A stretch of 64,000 nucleotides of DNA from Siphonodentalium dalli (taxonomy: Eukaryota; Mollusca; Scaphopoda; Gadilida; Siphonodentaliidae). Positions 35,558-48,230 of this stretch are shown one piece after another; position 1 is the stretch's first letter; each line of letters opens with the position of its first letter. The DNA is taken from positions 187,866,369-187,930,368 of the forward strand of contig CP136061.1 in assembly GCA_032622095.1 (NCBI GenBank), written 5' to 3'. The position numbers were made by a program, and so were the translations under genes. Under the pieces are notes generated by a model that saw only the letters and a list, made by a program, of their open reading frames with translations, ran no database searches and had not been told where the DNA came from.

Positions 35558-36400
35558 GTTGGTCGCGACCATCCATTCCACAGGTCACATACTCAGCAAT
35601 CGTGTCTACCAAATTTTTTGATGCCAGCACTCAGGCACAGAGTTAAACTAAACTCGTTAGTATATCACTACATGTAGCAACACAAGTTGAGGAGAATGAT
35701 ATTATTTCTGTTCCAGAACCTGTAGCGCAGGCTATGGATACAGCTTATGTCGCTGAGATATTTACTCCGAAACAATCTATACAACTTTATTCTATTGTTC
35801 CAAAGGAATAATCGCATGTTGTTTCGAAACAAAGATCGCCAAAGTAACTGAAACGTTTCGACTCTCAGAAGAGGTACATCTTGGAGCTTTCAACATTTGA
35901 CCGCATGATTGATGAGAAACGGTTAACCCTCAAAGACAAGAAAAAGTATTTGTCGATTGAGGCTGTCGGTTGGATGAAGGATGACATTCTGTCTCACCCA
36001 CCCGACCATCAGCTTGACACATGGCTAAAGGTTCATGCGCGATTCATCAAATATTATAAATATCTATCACTGCTACTGTACATGTTTAGATGTGGATCCT
36101 TGGTAATTTCGTGTTCTTTCGTTGCTATTTATTATCTATTCGTGTGCTACTTTTATACCTTTATAGCATGATTGCACACTAGTCTGTTCTTGAATTTATA
36201 TTCCTGACTCAAAGTAGAAACATTCCTCTTGAGTGCTTTTATTTGTACATAGCTCATCAATGCATTGTTTTAATCTAATCCTCTCAGCGACACGGTTGCT
36301 TCGCTACGAACATTTTTGATACCGGATTCTCTTCTTGGTCGTGATATGCCATATAGGGCTAAAACGACGTTAAACCCTTCACCATTCAATCAGTCCAACC
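35558..36400 (+). mobile_element. ORF1-only retroelement copy 4, right half
   Basis: Resumes ORF1 homology at GTTGGTC and continues through CATTCCACAGG, GATGCCAGCACTCAG, CTGTTCCAGAACCTGT and PDHQLDTWLKVHARFI. About 340 bp of 3' UTR follow, to the shared tail GGGCTAAAACGACGTTAAAC at about 36365. No reverse transcriptase lies between ORF1 and the tail. Confidence 0.7.
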
Positions 36401-37504
36401 GGAAAGTATTGTTAGGTATGTAACCGGTGGTTCGCGGATCACATGGAAGTATATCAGATCCCAGATACACACCGCGATTTATTTTGAAGAATAACTAAAA
36501 CGGCCCTTTTCATGACCCCCAATTCTCAATTGCTATGAGCAAAATATATCTGAAAATTCACATGATTTTCGAATGCTTTTGAACTTGGTTCGAACGTTCG
36601 CACAAATTCATAAATAATCAAACAATATTTTCAACAAAAAATATCTGAAAATACATGCGACTTTCGAGTTTCAAAATCGGAAAAATAAATAGCACACCAT
36701 TTTTCCCGTCACGGTGTTTTTCTATCCATGTGTCATGTTTTACAGTATAAAGCTATGACCTATCTGCAGAAAGAGTTAGGTTCTCATGAGAGTGGCTGTC
36801 TATTGTTCAGTACGCGAAATGCCGAAAAATTGGGGTTTACCATTCACAATTGACACCGCTTCTATGATTAGCAAGCCGAATTCTGATAGAAAACCAAAAT
36901 CAAATAGGGAGGGCAATAACGCAGTCTTTATAGAAACTCATTTACTCTCTTCGCAATAAGATATTTGTTGTGCAGAGTCGAATCACATTACTTCCAGTAG
37001 TTGAAGCTAGTTTCAGCAGAAGAGCCGGAGACGTGACGGCGTTATGCTATCGATTCTGCTAAACGTCAAAACGTTTGGGTTTATTTTAGATATATTTCTG
37101 TAGATAACACGGGAAAGTTTTATTTGTAGACACACATCACATAATTTGCGCACTGTTAAGTAACATTACAATAAAAACAGTCTGGTTTGTTCGTGCGAAG
37201 TCGGGAAATGCTATTTCGATGTGTGGGTATACGATGTTTGAACGCATATGGAATAAATGATATTTCTTCAGTCACGGTGGGCATTGTAATGAACACTGTC
37301 TAAACCTATTGTTTTCGGAACCATCCAAATACAAATAAGATGACTATGGAAATCTTGATTTACCCAGCGGGTTTCCAGAACAACTCAGAATACACAAAAG
37401 TGTTTTCTCAGGGGTACTCGTATTTGACATATAAGTCAGCGCCCATTAGATTGTGCAATGTTTACACGATGCCTAGAGAACACCACATTAACAATACAGA
37501 GTAT
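36401..37504. other. Intervening DNA, nothing recognised
   Basis: AT-rich. AATATATCTGAAAAT recurs at about 36543 and 36643. No gene. Confidence 0.45.
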
Positions 37505-38050
37505 TTTGATTCACACTACCCTGTTGTTAGATTACACCCCATTTTACATTTCACAGTGCACATTTCGCTTTTGTTGTTGTACTGGTAAAGTAAAAATGTT
37601 CATAAACGCTTCGAGCTCCCTGCTTCTAAGTCCAGTGTGCCCGGTGAAGGGGAACGTCCTTCGATACGCCACTGCCCATAGAAGCAGAGGAACTCGGAGT
37701 ATTTGCGAATTGTGTTACTTTTCTGTCACGATTGTTAAGACTGAGGTGGTCAGCTCTGGAGTATATATATAATTAATATGAGTTTTAGATTGCGTTGTAC
37801 ATTTCACAACGTAACCGACTTGGAATACATTGCATTGTAGTCTTTCGTTTCTGTTGTATGTACTTGCAAAATAATACAGTTTACAAAAACTTCGAGCACC
37901 TCGGTTTTCTTCACAGTTCAGTGTGTCCGGTGAAAGGGAACGCACATCACCCACCATGCATGCTATCATTAGAAGCTGAGGAAATCGAAACGTTCGCGAA
38001 AACTATTACTTTTCTGTCGAAATGGTTTGACTGAGGCGGTCAGCTCTGGC
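37505..38050 (+). repeat. Tandem duplication of a roughly 270-bp unit
   Basis: Two diverged direct copies (about 37505-37765 and 37785-38050). Both carry ACATTTCACA, CTTCGAGC, CAGTGTG.CCGGTGAA.GGGAACG, ACTTTTCTGTC and GAGG.GGTCAGCTCTGG. No coding signal. Confidence 0.65.
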
Positions 38051-38079
38051 TCACCAATATCGGATTGTAATCTGGGGCA

Positions 38080-38250
38080 TCCGCGGTCTCGTTAGCACCA
38101 TGTGGTGAGGTGGCCCACCCCTATCGGGAGCACTCGAGCTGGGATGTGAGCCAGTGACAGTTCCCAGTGTCAGACGACGGGTACCCCTGTGACCCCGTTG
38201 GCTGACACACTGGGCCATCATCCGAGCTAGGGATGGTGGCCCAGACTGTC
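38080..38250. other. GC-rich island
   Basis: Locally GC-rich (GAGGTGGCCCACCCC, ACACTGGGCCATCATCCGAG) in AT-rich DNA downstream of gene B. It may be a short repeat of unknown type. 38251-38568 shows nothing. Confidence 0.35.
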
Positions 38251-38568
38251 AGCAATTACTAATTACACAGACCTTTCAAGTTCATACTCTGGAAAAACGT
38301 AACAAATTCATATATTTTCCATTTTGTTTTTAATTTTTCGTATAGAAGTGAGACGCTCTGTATTCAAACCAGTCAGAAGAAGACTAGCAACGACCCAATA
38401 TGTTTCAATTATTGGACTTGGGTAAGTCTTTCTGTGACATCCCATATACATGTCACAAATTCGAACATAGCCTTATTCGGAGAATACGAGAGTCGGCCAG
38501 TTAATTCAGAGTATATGTATAAGCAGTTACAATGCATGGAAAAAAGACTATATTTGTTATAATGGTAT

Positions 38569-38574
38569 TTTATT
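38569..38574 (-). terminator. Polyadenylation signal of gene B
   Basis: AATAAA on the minus strand, about 42 bases downstream of the gene B stop codon. This implies a very short 3' UTR. The hexamer and its position are seen; its use is inferred. Confidence 0.55.
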
Positions 38575-38615
38575 TCAATTATTCAGCAAAACTAGAAAGG
38601 TCACGTTACGTGACT

Positions 38616-39076
38616 TTAGCAATTAAGTGTCCTTGTGCCACATGCTCCGCAGACCTCCGACGGATCCACACATCTGAGGGCATGGTCATCAAATACGCTC
38701 CCGACCGGACACTTAAATATCGCTTCGATTTCCTCATTGGTACACACAAAGAACGTATCACACTTTCCCCCGCGGTCTTTGTAGTGACCGTCTTCCTGAC
38801 CCTTACAGTCTGGGATCTCTCCTCCGTGGAACTGGACAGGAACGTCACGGATGGATTCACATCGGCGAGATTTCGGCGAGAACAGATTCGGGAAATCTTG
38901 TCCCGGTGGACATGCGCTCGTACCGACCAGCCGTCCGCCATTGCATTGGATGAAGTTTGGTGTCCATTCTCGTGAGGGGAACGGATTTAGTCCATCAGAT
39001 GCACCTTCACAGCTTGGGAACCGTAGCTTGCATGGCACACAGTGAGAAGTACGACACCAATTCGTTCTGTAATCAC
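38616..39076 (-). CDS. Gene B exon 3: two CBM14-like modules and stop
   Basis: Terminal coding exon. The acceptor is GGTTTCAG just above 39076. Its first two bases complete the cysteine codon (residue 177) begun in exon 2, and the frame runs to TAA at 38616-38618 (residue 329). The first module, from Cys199, has only Cys 199, 221, 232 and 249, so it is a reduced form with a DGLNPFPSREW motif. The second has six cysteines (267, 282, 288, 299, 312, 319) with KCDTFFVC and KCPVGSVFD, typical of CBM14. Paired modules of this sort occur in molluscan extracellular and shell-matrix proteins; I do not assign this gene to a named one. An AATAAA signal lies about 42 bases past the stop, so the gene looks complete. 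Confidence 0.85.
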
Positions 39077-41442
39077 CTGAAACCATATATAACAATGAAA
39101 TTGTTTATCATCTGCACAATAAATGACCATTAATTGGCCAAGCCCATATTGACCATAATTCATATTTCAGGTTCTGTTCGCAAGCTGTATATAAGCAAAA
39201 GCGTGAGTATAAATGTATCGCCTTTATGACTTATGTTGCATAACAGATAGTTCTCGCAAATTCACGATTACAATAAACGGTTATAAATATGCTGCGCTCC
39301 CCGAACCCCCATACTACATTTTTTGTTTTGGGTTTTTGATTACTACAAATTAAAGGCATACATTAAGTGGTGAAGTGGAGGACCACTCGGTTAGCACACC
39401 ACCCAATAACAGATCATTGCATTTGGACGTTTCTGTCATCCGACTGATAGTATTTTGATGACCAGATAACACATCTACATCTACTGTATATCCCATACCC
39501 GTAATGAACAGAGGACCATTATGTTGTGCACGAATAAAACATATTTATGAATAAAGGAATTTAGTTTTTTAAATGATTATTAACAACATCGAATGTAAGT
39601 ACCTTTTTGTTTGGTACTGTGGTGATTGGATGATGGTGGTGGTTATGTGGCGGGTCATGCATGCCCTTACTGTGCTCATATACGTAGTCGTGGAGGGAAC
39701 CCTTAAACAGAAATGCGTTGTGGTGTAATTACCCAGCCATTTGGTAATACACACACAAGTATTTGACTCCCTCATTTGTGAAGTACCACCTTAATGGTCC
39801 ATGTGGTATAGTGTGGGATTACCTTGGCAGAATAGGCCTATTACACATAGTTGACCATAGTTCTGCATGGCCAATCTGGGTCAGTCTCAATTGTTTACCT
39901 GACTTCAGCCTGAACAGGTGCTAATCAAGGGATTATAATGATATAATCACTGCATGACCCACGAGGTGTGATTTGACGATTACACCGGATCACCCTCTCT
40001 GCACTCAGCTCAGTCAGTTGTAGCTAAGATCTCACACAGTGAAGATCAGTCTCTTACAGTACATATGACGATTTTTGGGCCGGCCCACAGCTACCTGCAG
40101 CTTGGAGCAGCTTAGGATCAAGGTACTGTGTATATATATATGCACTGATATATAAACTGACAGAGTGAGAGAGAACATGTAGTTCTATTGTATTCGTTAT
40201 GGGTTACATTGGTGTAAATGGGGTTCGGAGTGACATCTAGCGGATGCGGGAGGAATATATAGGAGAGAATAAAATAGATGCTGGGCCATGATTGGTCAAT
40301 AGCCTTGTGTGGTTTTTGCATAAAAAAATCACCAAACCCCTTCCCTATGATTTCCCATAGGTTAAATAGCCATTGGCGCAGGAATTAACCGTTTGTAGTG
40401 AAGTTTGAATTTTTTGGTGTGGTCTAAAATATGACAGTATTTTTTAGGGTGGTTCTGACACTAGTTACGAAAATACAAGATTTAAAGGCGAATTCTCTGC
40501 TAGACGGACGTGATTTTTTTGCGTAAAAAGTTTCCCCAAATGTCAATTTTACAGATTTAAAGAAATTTTGGACCCAAAATTTATATTGCCAACAGTATAC
40601 GCTAAAACTTTAGCACTGAGGCCTATGGAAAACATTTACACCAGTGTAACCTATTATGCACCACTAAAAGTACTACCGCGTCCTGGATATAGGTGGCTTC
40701 GGTTTGGATACTGTTCCAAAGAGAACATTTTGGAGGATATATAAAAAGAAGTCCTGAGGTATTATTTGTCGATAGAAGGGACTGGAAAGATTGTGATTGT
40801 GTGTAGGTGAGTGAGGGGGAGGAATAAATGTTTACATCGGATAATGTGGAAGAAAATGATAGAAGAAATCTCTTCTATATAGATTGGGCCATTTGACAAT
40901 ATTGAGCATGTTTATGGAGCTTCTTGTGTATTGTTTTGTAGTTGTTAAAAACTGTATCTGATTCTGAATGCACAGTTATATAGCATTTCAGTGTTTGTAG
41001 TGATGCCTCTGTGTGACAGGTGTCATATGGCACAACACTCGAGCTGAGTTCGAACACAGATGTATGTAGGTGGCAATGTAAGTTTGTGAACATGCATGTG
41101 ATGTAGCCAGGTTTCACGCTGTTGGTGGCCAATGACCAATGTGAAAATTTCATTTTGCCAAAAAGTTTCAAGGAATGATTCACCAATCGCCTCTCGAATT
41201 ATCATCAGACCTTCATGAAACCATTATATCGGGTAATCAGTAGATGCTCGCTGTGAGTGAATAACGACTTATCTAAAGTCATGCATGCTTAAATATCAAA
41301 ACAATGATGATTAAATGCTTGAACAGTGTACTTAAGTGACAACACTTTACCGCTTTGATATACGTTGCCGACTTAACTAATTCATAATCAGCTTAAAGGT
41401 CCATCCCGTATTATGTCGTGGGAAAGAAGGGACGTCGTATGA

Positions 41443-41670
41443 ATATATAATCAGCAGATAACTCAATTTAGAAGTTTTCTGCCCCTATGGCCTTTTTCAG
41501 CATTTAATGTCAGGGAGACAGCTACAACTTCAAAGTAACGTGAAATTGTACGATTATGTAATATTGATGACTTCGAAGATGTAGCTGTCTCCCTGATATT
41601 AAAAGCCGAAGAAGGCCATAGAGACCGAAAGCTTCTAAGTTGAGCTACATGTATCCTCTGATTATTATTT
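41443..41670. mobile_element. 228-bp hairpin element
   Basis: The left arm (TTTAGAAGTTTTCTG, CTATGGCC, CAGGGAGACAGCTACA, ACTTC) and right arm (GAAGATGTAGCTGTCTCCCTG, GGCCATAG, CGAAAGCTTCTAAGTTGAG) are inverted about a centre near 41555. A single arm is found at 2001-2093. Confidence 0.7.
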
Positions 41671-42499
41671 AAGTTTTTCGGTTGCCATCCGTGCATATTG
41701 CCATTGTCCAACTCGCAATTTTTCGGTTATGTTAGTGCGTCTTTCTTTATATTTTGTTTAAGATTCTGCTTTATCAATAATCCCATATTTTGGTTATTCA
41801 ATTATGACAGCATTTCTGAAAAATGGTCAAATAACATCATAAATGGGCAACAAATTCACGTCCATCGTGAACCTTGACTAGCTAATTGACACACTGTCAT
41901 AGCATGAATTTTGCTTTCTTCTCTTGGAATGTGTATTTTATTGAAGTGTCGCATTGTGATATGCGTGTTTGTAGTAAAGAGCTGTCTAACATTCGTTCCT
42001 TGCACAACTCCCGACACTGAATAAAACTGAATAAACTGTCCCTGATTATTACAGTCAGTTTTCACTTCCATTCTGACCCTCATTTCTAATCAGTTCATAA
42101 GTTGACGTATTGTTTTACTGTCAAGAATTGTTTTAATGATAAATTGTACACTTCTAACTCTATATTAGCATCAATGGCCGCATTGGAAACAATTTACTTT
42201 ACTATGTTATCCTAGTTTATATGCACATGTCTGCGCCACTCTGATCGATACTTGACCATTTCGATAAGGAATGTGTTCGCGCACATTGACGCAATGAACA
42301 CACATACCGAGCCAATGCCTCCATGTAGCTGATATACAATGTATATAGGCAAATAAATTTAACTTATTTTAAACATAGTTATAAATTAATGTGCATAAGC
42401 TATATATAAGCCCTTGAGAACCACATATCACCACCTTTGAAGTTGTATGTTTTGTTCATTTGAAATTATGTCGTTCCTGGCAATAATATAGCTTTTATG

Positions 42500-44153
42500 T
42501 ACACTGTTAGAAATAACGTCGGTTTGCCGGTATCTGACAGTAATAACACCACGTTCCCATATCGTTTCATCAGTGTATCACCGTTGTTTTATGCCCCTGA
42601 AAATGGTCGAAGTTAAAACTGTGCGTGATCCCAAGTTCATGCGTTAAACATCAACATAATTATCGGTGACCAAATTATATACGTCAGTGACTCCATACTT
42701 CATACTCCATACTGACTTCGGTTTCTATGTGAACCGGACAAGTTCTAAATCTTTGAAACCCGGCTGGTGGCTTAATAGTTGATATTTTCCACTAAATCAT
42801 CGCAGCTGAGTTATGTTCGAGGCAGCATATTCGACAGTGAAGTGGCGGTTTCACAAAACACATGCATCCATCTACACAACAGGAGACGCACACCAGAGTA
42901 ATGTCAACCAATAGTGACAATAAAATCCAAAACAACGTAGATATTAGAATGTTGACATTTACCTGTACAATCCAGATGACAGTATTCTGATTGTTTCAAA
43001 ACACATACATTTACACAAGAGGTTAAACGCACCAGAGTAATTCACAAGAGCTTCGATGTCAACAGCAAAAACAATGAACTGACGGATGATCACAATTACA
43101 ATTCCAACTTACAAGTACAACTATTACAATTACACGGACCGACGTATCATGCTCATCAATTGTCATTGCTAAACGTGTGGATATTAGAATATTGTCGCCA
43201 TTCGACAATTTATCACCCAGTTATTACATAAATTTGCGAAGTCCGCCATTGGTTAGAATGTTCCTATCAAACTAACACGGACTCACTGCTATTAACAGTA
43301 TCGTGATATAGGGTTCGATAAATACATGTTATCGCTGCAGTTAAGATGGGTGAAGTATCACGTCGAGTTGAAGAGGTGAGATCGATGGATCAAACGAGTC
43401 GCCGCAGGGTTTACATGTTACCAAAAAGTATGCCATCCAGATGTTTTACTTTTACATGTACATAAATGTTAGTGTTAACTATGACAGCTTTGTTCCTTTA
43501 TGTCTTAAATGGGGATTCCCGATTCATGGTTTAGTATTACCTATACTGAAAATTTCGCCCATTTAGAATTTTTCATTATATGATAATAACATATAATTAA
43601 AAAACTAAATGGGTGAGGTTTTGAGTTATGTTTTTTTATTTTTATTTACAGCCATTATTTAGTCAGAGAAAGCAGCACACATCATGCGTGCGCAGCCTTT
43701 AATCCGAATTAAACTCCACGAGGCAGATACCTTACACGTTTGATCCTCTTCAAAATTCAAAGTTTCATAAGTATTTTCTTTCACTTTATGCATTTGAGGA
43801 TTTAAGTTTCATAAAAAATATGATCGTAATGCCTATTGGGGAATAATATTGTCACCACGGAAACTTGGTTAATTGTACGGTAAATTAGCAAATTAAGAGC
43901 AAAAATGTTTTACCCGTGAACAAAAAAACATTGGTCTGAGCGTCCTTAGTTACGGTACTGATGTTAATTGAACGGTGTTGAACCGTAAAAATAATACGTT
44001 CTGACGGTTACTGGTTACAGTGTGCCAGTTATTTATGGTTGTGTATCGTGGGACATGATATAGGCTGACCGTATGTTTAACAATCAAAAGTTGCCAGCGA
44101 TGTTGCGCGATATGACACCGTTAAACTGACGGGTTATTTTCTAACCGTGTAAA
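42500..44153. repeat. Possible element with TACACNGTTAGAAA termini
   Basis: TACACTGTTAGAAATAACGT at 42500 and the inverse of TTTACACGGTTAGAAAATAA at about 44132-44153 look like paired termini. GAACCGTAAAAATAATACG at about 43978 and ACCGTTAAACTGACGG near the right end recall the 22915-23260 array. No transposase recognised. The two ends may belong to different elements. Confidence 0.3.
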
Positions 44154-44390
44154 TGATTTTTATCACAAACACAATGTAAGGCAGAATATATATATATAGC
44201 GCTTAACCCAGAATAACCTGATGATAATCTTATCAGATTTATTGTCTGTATTAGTTAGATTCCCAACATTCCATTGTCATGGCTCAGATTATGTGCTATT
44301 TCACTGGTCTGTGACACTGCCAGTGGAATGACGAGCGCAGTGCAGTGCTGTAATGGACGCGCGAGTTACTAAATATAGGAACAATATCAG

Positions 44391-44693
44391 CCTGTTCTCC
44401 CGAAAATCCGCATATTATCTACTTATAATATAACTTGTTTTAGGTAGATAATCTGCTTAGAGTCGCATCATTTTGAGTAGATATAATATGCTGAAAATGA
44501 GAGCGTTTTAGTCACAGTAGCCGATTTTAAGCATATTATGTGCGGACAATGACACAAACAAGCCCACTCACGACTTTTCAGGTGTACGCTCTTTAACACG
44601 TGTTTTCACTGTGGCCCGCTTATTTCAGAATCAAATAATCACATTATGTACCTGTTGCACATTATAGGTCGATTATGTGCGTATTTGCGCGAG
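44391..44693 (-). repeat. RepA copy 5, inverted
   Basis: Full-length: starts CCTGTTCTCCCGAAAATCCG and ends GTCGATTATGTGCGTATTTG. Lies inside gene B intron 2, about 300 bp from exon 2. Confidence 0.7.
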
Positions 44694-44988
44694 TGTATGT
44701 TGAACATATTGTACGTCGCACCCAAACGCAAACAAAAAAAACAAAAGAAAATGACGTCTTGTGCACTTCACTCATCCATGTATTATCGAAGATTGATGAC
44801 ATTAACGACTTTATATCAGAACAAGTAGCTATTGTAAGGCGTATTATAGATGAAAATCAACCTAGTATCCGTTACTATTGCCCTTCCATGCCCCGAAAAG
44901 AAATATAAGAGACGTAAATCTGAAAAGATTGGCGTCGGCTTTTCAATGAGACTGTGCTTAATCACAAAGCGCTTGCGCAGTTACATAC

Positions 44989-45231
44989 ATGGATTCTTGG
45001 GTTCAGCTTTTGCGCCACACTGGACATTCCTGTAGTTATCACACCTGCCTGTCCGGTCATTGAACATCAGGGGATATTCGCACTCATCCATGTACTGCTC
45101 GAAATCATTAGGAACCTCGTCGTATATTTTGTTACAGTTGTAGAAGAGCCCACATTCCGTAGGGTGTGGGAATATTGGACCTTCACCTCGCCGGCAGCGG
45201 TCTTCTATGGTGTCAGGAGTGTCCATGGGGA
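44989..45231 (-). CDS. Gene B exon 2: CBM14-like module
   Basis: Internal exon of gene B, 243 bases, phase 1 at both ends. The acceptor is a T-rich tract ending in TATAG just above 45231 and the donor is GTATGT at 44983-44988. It encodes residues 96-177 with Cys at 108, 122, 128, 146, 159 and 167, a full six-cysteine CBM14 pattern with the expected aromatic residues near Cys3 (GLFYNC). Its end (EYPLMFND..GRCDNYRNVQC..KNP) closely matches gene A exon 2, showing that the genes are paralogues. The intron to exon 1 is about 14.5 kb and the intron to exon 3 about 5.9 kb, both filled with repeats. The plus-strand readings over this exon are shadows. Confidence 0.85.
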
Positions 45232-45409
45232 CTATAAAAAAGAAATCGTCAACGTTGAGTACATGTACTTCATAAGTATATAGATTATAGCGCTTTTATA
45301 TGGACATTTCTGTCTGAAATATATAATATAAGATAATAATTAAAAAAAATTAGTTTCACCCTAAATAACTAGGAATATCGCTGATGCCTACATGTAGCAA
45401 ACTTTACAG

Positions 45410-45813
45410 TAGATTATTGAACAACAGATTGATTGAATATTTACAAATGAACGAAATTCTATAGAAGATGAATATAGTGGGCTTAGACCGGATCGATCAT
45501 GTCTGGATACTATCTTGATGCATCTTATCGTCTCTCATTATAGGCAACATTGATTTTTACATCATTTACAGACTTTAGAAAATCCGTTGATCGGGACATG
45601 CTGCTATTCAAGCTACTTAAGGGTGACTTTTATGGCAGCATGTTACAATCTATCAAAAACATGTATCAGAACACTTATTCACGTGTTCGAATAAATGGCA
45701 ACAGTTCAGAACCTTCTATATGTTTCTTTTGCGTAATACAAGGCAGTCTGTCCACGATACTTTTCAACATGTTCGTTAATGATCTTATTTCAGGTTTGTT
45801 TGTTTGTAAATGA
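45410..45813 (+). mobile_element. LINE reverse transcriptase fragment
   Basis: LNNRLIEYLQMNEIL, then a frame change to GLRPDRSC, then a frame from 45550 with FTDFRKSVDRDMLLFKLL, IKNMYQNTYSRVRING and VIQGSLSTILFNMFVNDL. These are the palm-domain blocks of a non-LTR reverse transcriptase (DxRKxxD, QG, FNxxxNDL) before the catalytic YADD, which is lost. Confidence 0.7.
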
Positions 45814-46463
45814 ACGCCGTATTCTGAACGTATTCCTTTTTAATGTTACGAAATCACTTTAGTTGTGGAAAGTGACATGAAATACCAGCTAAAAAAAAAT
45901 ATTTAAAAACTATATCTGCTAGGAAGACTTAAATCAGCACAACCAAACAGCAAGTCCGACATAGAATGCATTTAATACTAATCAAATTGTTGGCAGTAAT
46001 CGCATGATACTGCCTATTCCACCAAATGTTTTAAAAATAATTCCATTCCGAGGTTCTGCTCCGCATGGAGCGCGACGATGTATTTTCCCTTTTTATTGCT
46101 GACGATATTATAATACAATATAGAAAGTGTCTCTCGAAAAAACAAAAAGCAAGAAGATTCAGCAAACGACATAAGTAACATAATGAGAACCTGGGACGAC
46201 TCATCAGGACCGGAAGTTGTCATCAATGAAAGCAGCATTATTTTTCCGCTCCGGATTTTAAATGGATTATTGTTGTAAAAAGACACTGCAGATGAAGAAC
46301 TTACGTATCATTTGAAGCAGAATGCGCTTTTGCTGCGATATGCTAAGAATCTACGGTGTAAAAAATAGTATTGTACTCTACATTTTGAGGTTTTGTGTAA
46401 CATTGCAAAATTTGGGCATTGTGACGTCATATTTACGAATGAATTGAGACCTACGCACACAAA

Positions 46464-46718
46464 ATGTCGGGTTGCGAGGACTGTAACAGTGGGGTGAACG
46501 CCAGACACACCCAAAGGAACGTGATTCTTTGTGTTCAGTGCGACAATATTTGGTGGAGCTACCACGCATGCAGCTGTAGCCATTCAGATAAGGTAAAACC
46601 TAATGAAAATGTGATTGAGAACTCACCAATTTTTGAGCCGATTGGTCGAAAGAAAACCGAGATCGAACATGGTTCCCAAAGGCCGTATCTACACTCGTTC
46701 TTAAGATGTTCGAAATAA
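46464..46718 (+). other. Open stretch with a PHD-like Cys/His pattern
   Basis: The 84-codon frame includes CEDCNSGV and QRNVILCVQCDNIWWSYHAC, which resembles a PHD finger (CxxC..CxxC...W..H..C). PHD-like modules occur in some LINE proteins, so this may be a piece of a degraded element like the one at 45410. No splice context. 45814-46463 and 46719-47280 are otherwise empty. Confidence 0.3.
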
Positions 46719-47280
46719 CGTCATGTGACATACACAAACCCTTACTTGCTTTGTTATGGTAAGGATGAAACTTCCATGTGTTCTTCCAAAGTATTGTGGA
46801 AACTGGTGCTAAATTAATGTGTGAATATAAACTGGATGTTGATTTTGTCGTTGAAGTGTGTGGGGTGTTGTCAGTTGACAATGGATGAGGATATATGCGA
46901 GTGAACTGAATACCTTAAGCACCCCGCCTCGGCATCATGAAAAGCCATGTCAGCTAAAATAAGCCAGTCCTAAGTCCCTATAGTATAACAATAACTCCAT
47001 TTGTCTCTTTTATTATTATTTGATTGCTACAACATTTGAACAAACATATGTGCTCATTAGGAAACAAAATAATTGCCAGTGATACATTGAAGCCACTGCG
47101 AAGCATATTATTTTCATTGCAAATAAATTTCCAGCCCTTGTCTCCCGTATAATCCCTTATATATTCTTCTGTTTTGTTGACCGCCATTCTACTCTGGCTA
47201 AGTTTGCGTCATGTTAGCGTGGCAGATACTGGGGACCGTAACCCTGTATGTTCGTCTAATAGCGAGCCATCTCCATACTA

Positions 47281-47663
47281 GTCCGGGAGCTAATAGGGTA
47301 CTCTTGCACCCCCTTCAACTTTAAGCAATGTTAACAAGAAAAAAAGGCCGTGTAGATTCCAGGCCATTTTGGCGGCCATCTTGGATAAGGAGTTTCAATT
47401 TTGCCCTATACAAGTGTCATTATGTCACAGCTTCACGAAAATATATACATTTTTATACATTTTACTTGAGTTCCCGCTATAATTTGCATCAAACTGACTT
47501 AGGTCCTTGTCTAAATAAATGACGGCCATGTCTGGAGTCTACACGGCCACCTTTTCTTCTTGTTAACATTGCTTAAAATTTGAAGGACATAATAAGGAAC
47601 AAATTGATAGGGGTAAAGTTAAGTCCCAGGGGGGTGAAAGGGTACACATATTAGCTCCCGGAC
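47281..47663. mobile_element. MITE with long TIRs and TA target duplication
   Basis: The ends GTCCGGGAGCTAATAGGGTAC and GTACACATATTAGCTCCCGGAC are inverted and flanked by TA on both sides, fitting a Tc1/mariner-type non-autonomous element. A second inverted pair (AAGCAATGTTAACAAGAA, GGCCGTGTAGA..CCAG) extends the arms to about 100 bp. The interior has no coding. Confidence 0.65.
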
Positions 47664-47875
47664 TATACCATTAATGGCCAAACCATTGATAAACACATAA
47701 CAACTGACTGATCTCTCTGACACACCATTATCTATACGCATCTGAATCAATACAGAAAGTTCAGGGAAGAGATAGACCTGTATCATACACAAATAAGCTT
47801 GTTTTATCAACATAAATACGGGATTAGCTAGAGCTATAGGAGTGTCTGGTGTACCTCCAATGACGAATAAATGTT

Positions 47876-48140
47876 GAAACAACGTTGTATTACCAACGTT
47901 GAATTAACATTGTATTTCGAACGTTGAATCAACGTTGTATTTCCAACGTCGAATCAGCGTTGTATTTCCGCTGTTGAATCAGCGTTGTTTTTCCAACGTT
48001 CAATCAACGTTATTTTTCGAACGTTAAAACAACGTAATATTTCCGACGTTGTAACAACGTGGCACTTCCATCGTCAAAAGGTCCAACGTCCATTGTTATC
48101 ATTCAAATGTAAAATCAACGTTATATTCCCAACGTTGAAA
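47876..48140. repeat. AACGTTG tandem array
   Basis: About nine to ten degenerate units of 25-29 bp built on CAACGTTGTATTTCCAACGTTGAAT. Every unit contains the palindrome AACGTT. Lies in gene B intron 1. Confidence 0.85.
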
Positions 48141-48230
48141 CATAAAATCTCTAAAATAATAGTTATCCGTTTAAATAATAAGATTGATGTGTTATCAATC
48201 ATACAATTCATAAAATATTAGTTTAATAAT

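Larger units (their letters stand above)
39077..44988 (-). other. Gene B intron 2
   Basis: About 5.9 kb between exons 3 and 2. It contains the hairpin element at 41443-41670, termini-like motifs at 42500 and 44153, and a RepA copy at 44391-44693. 39100-41440 and 41671-42499 show no recognised exon or repeat. Confidence 0.7.

Noticed and set aside
35069-35581. Open frames on both strands (94 and 124 codons)
   Set aside because: No domain recognised; both strands are open at once, which suggests chance or repeat composition.
38532-38975. 147-codon plus-strand open frame
   Set aside because: It is the antisense of gene B exon 3, whose cysteine pattern, splice acceptor and stop are convincing on the minus strand.
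39389-40120. A possible SINE or gene remnant in gene B intron 2
   Set aside because: No A/B boxes, target duplications, second copy or coding frame could be seen.
44954-45283. 109-codon plus-strand open frame
   Set aside because: Antisense shadow of gene B exon 2.
47876-48140. CRISPR-like array of regularly spaced repeats
   Set aside because: Units are degenerate and directly abutting with no unique spacers, in a eukaryotic intron.
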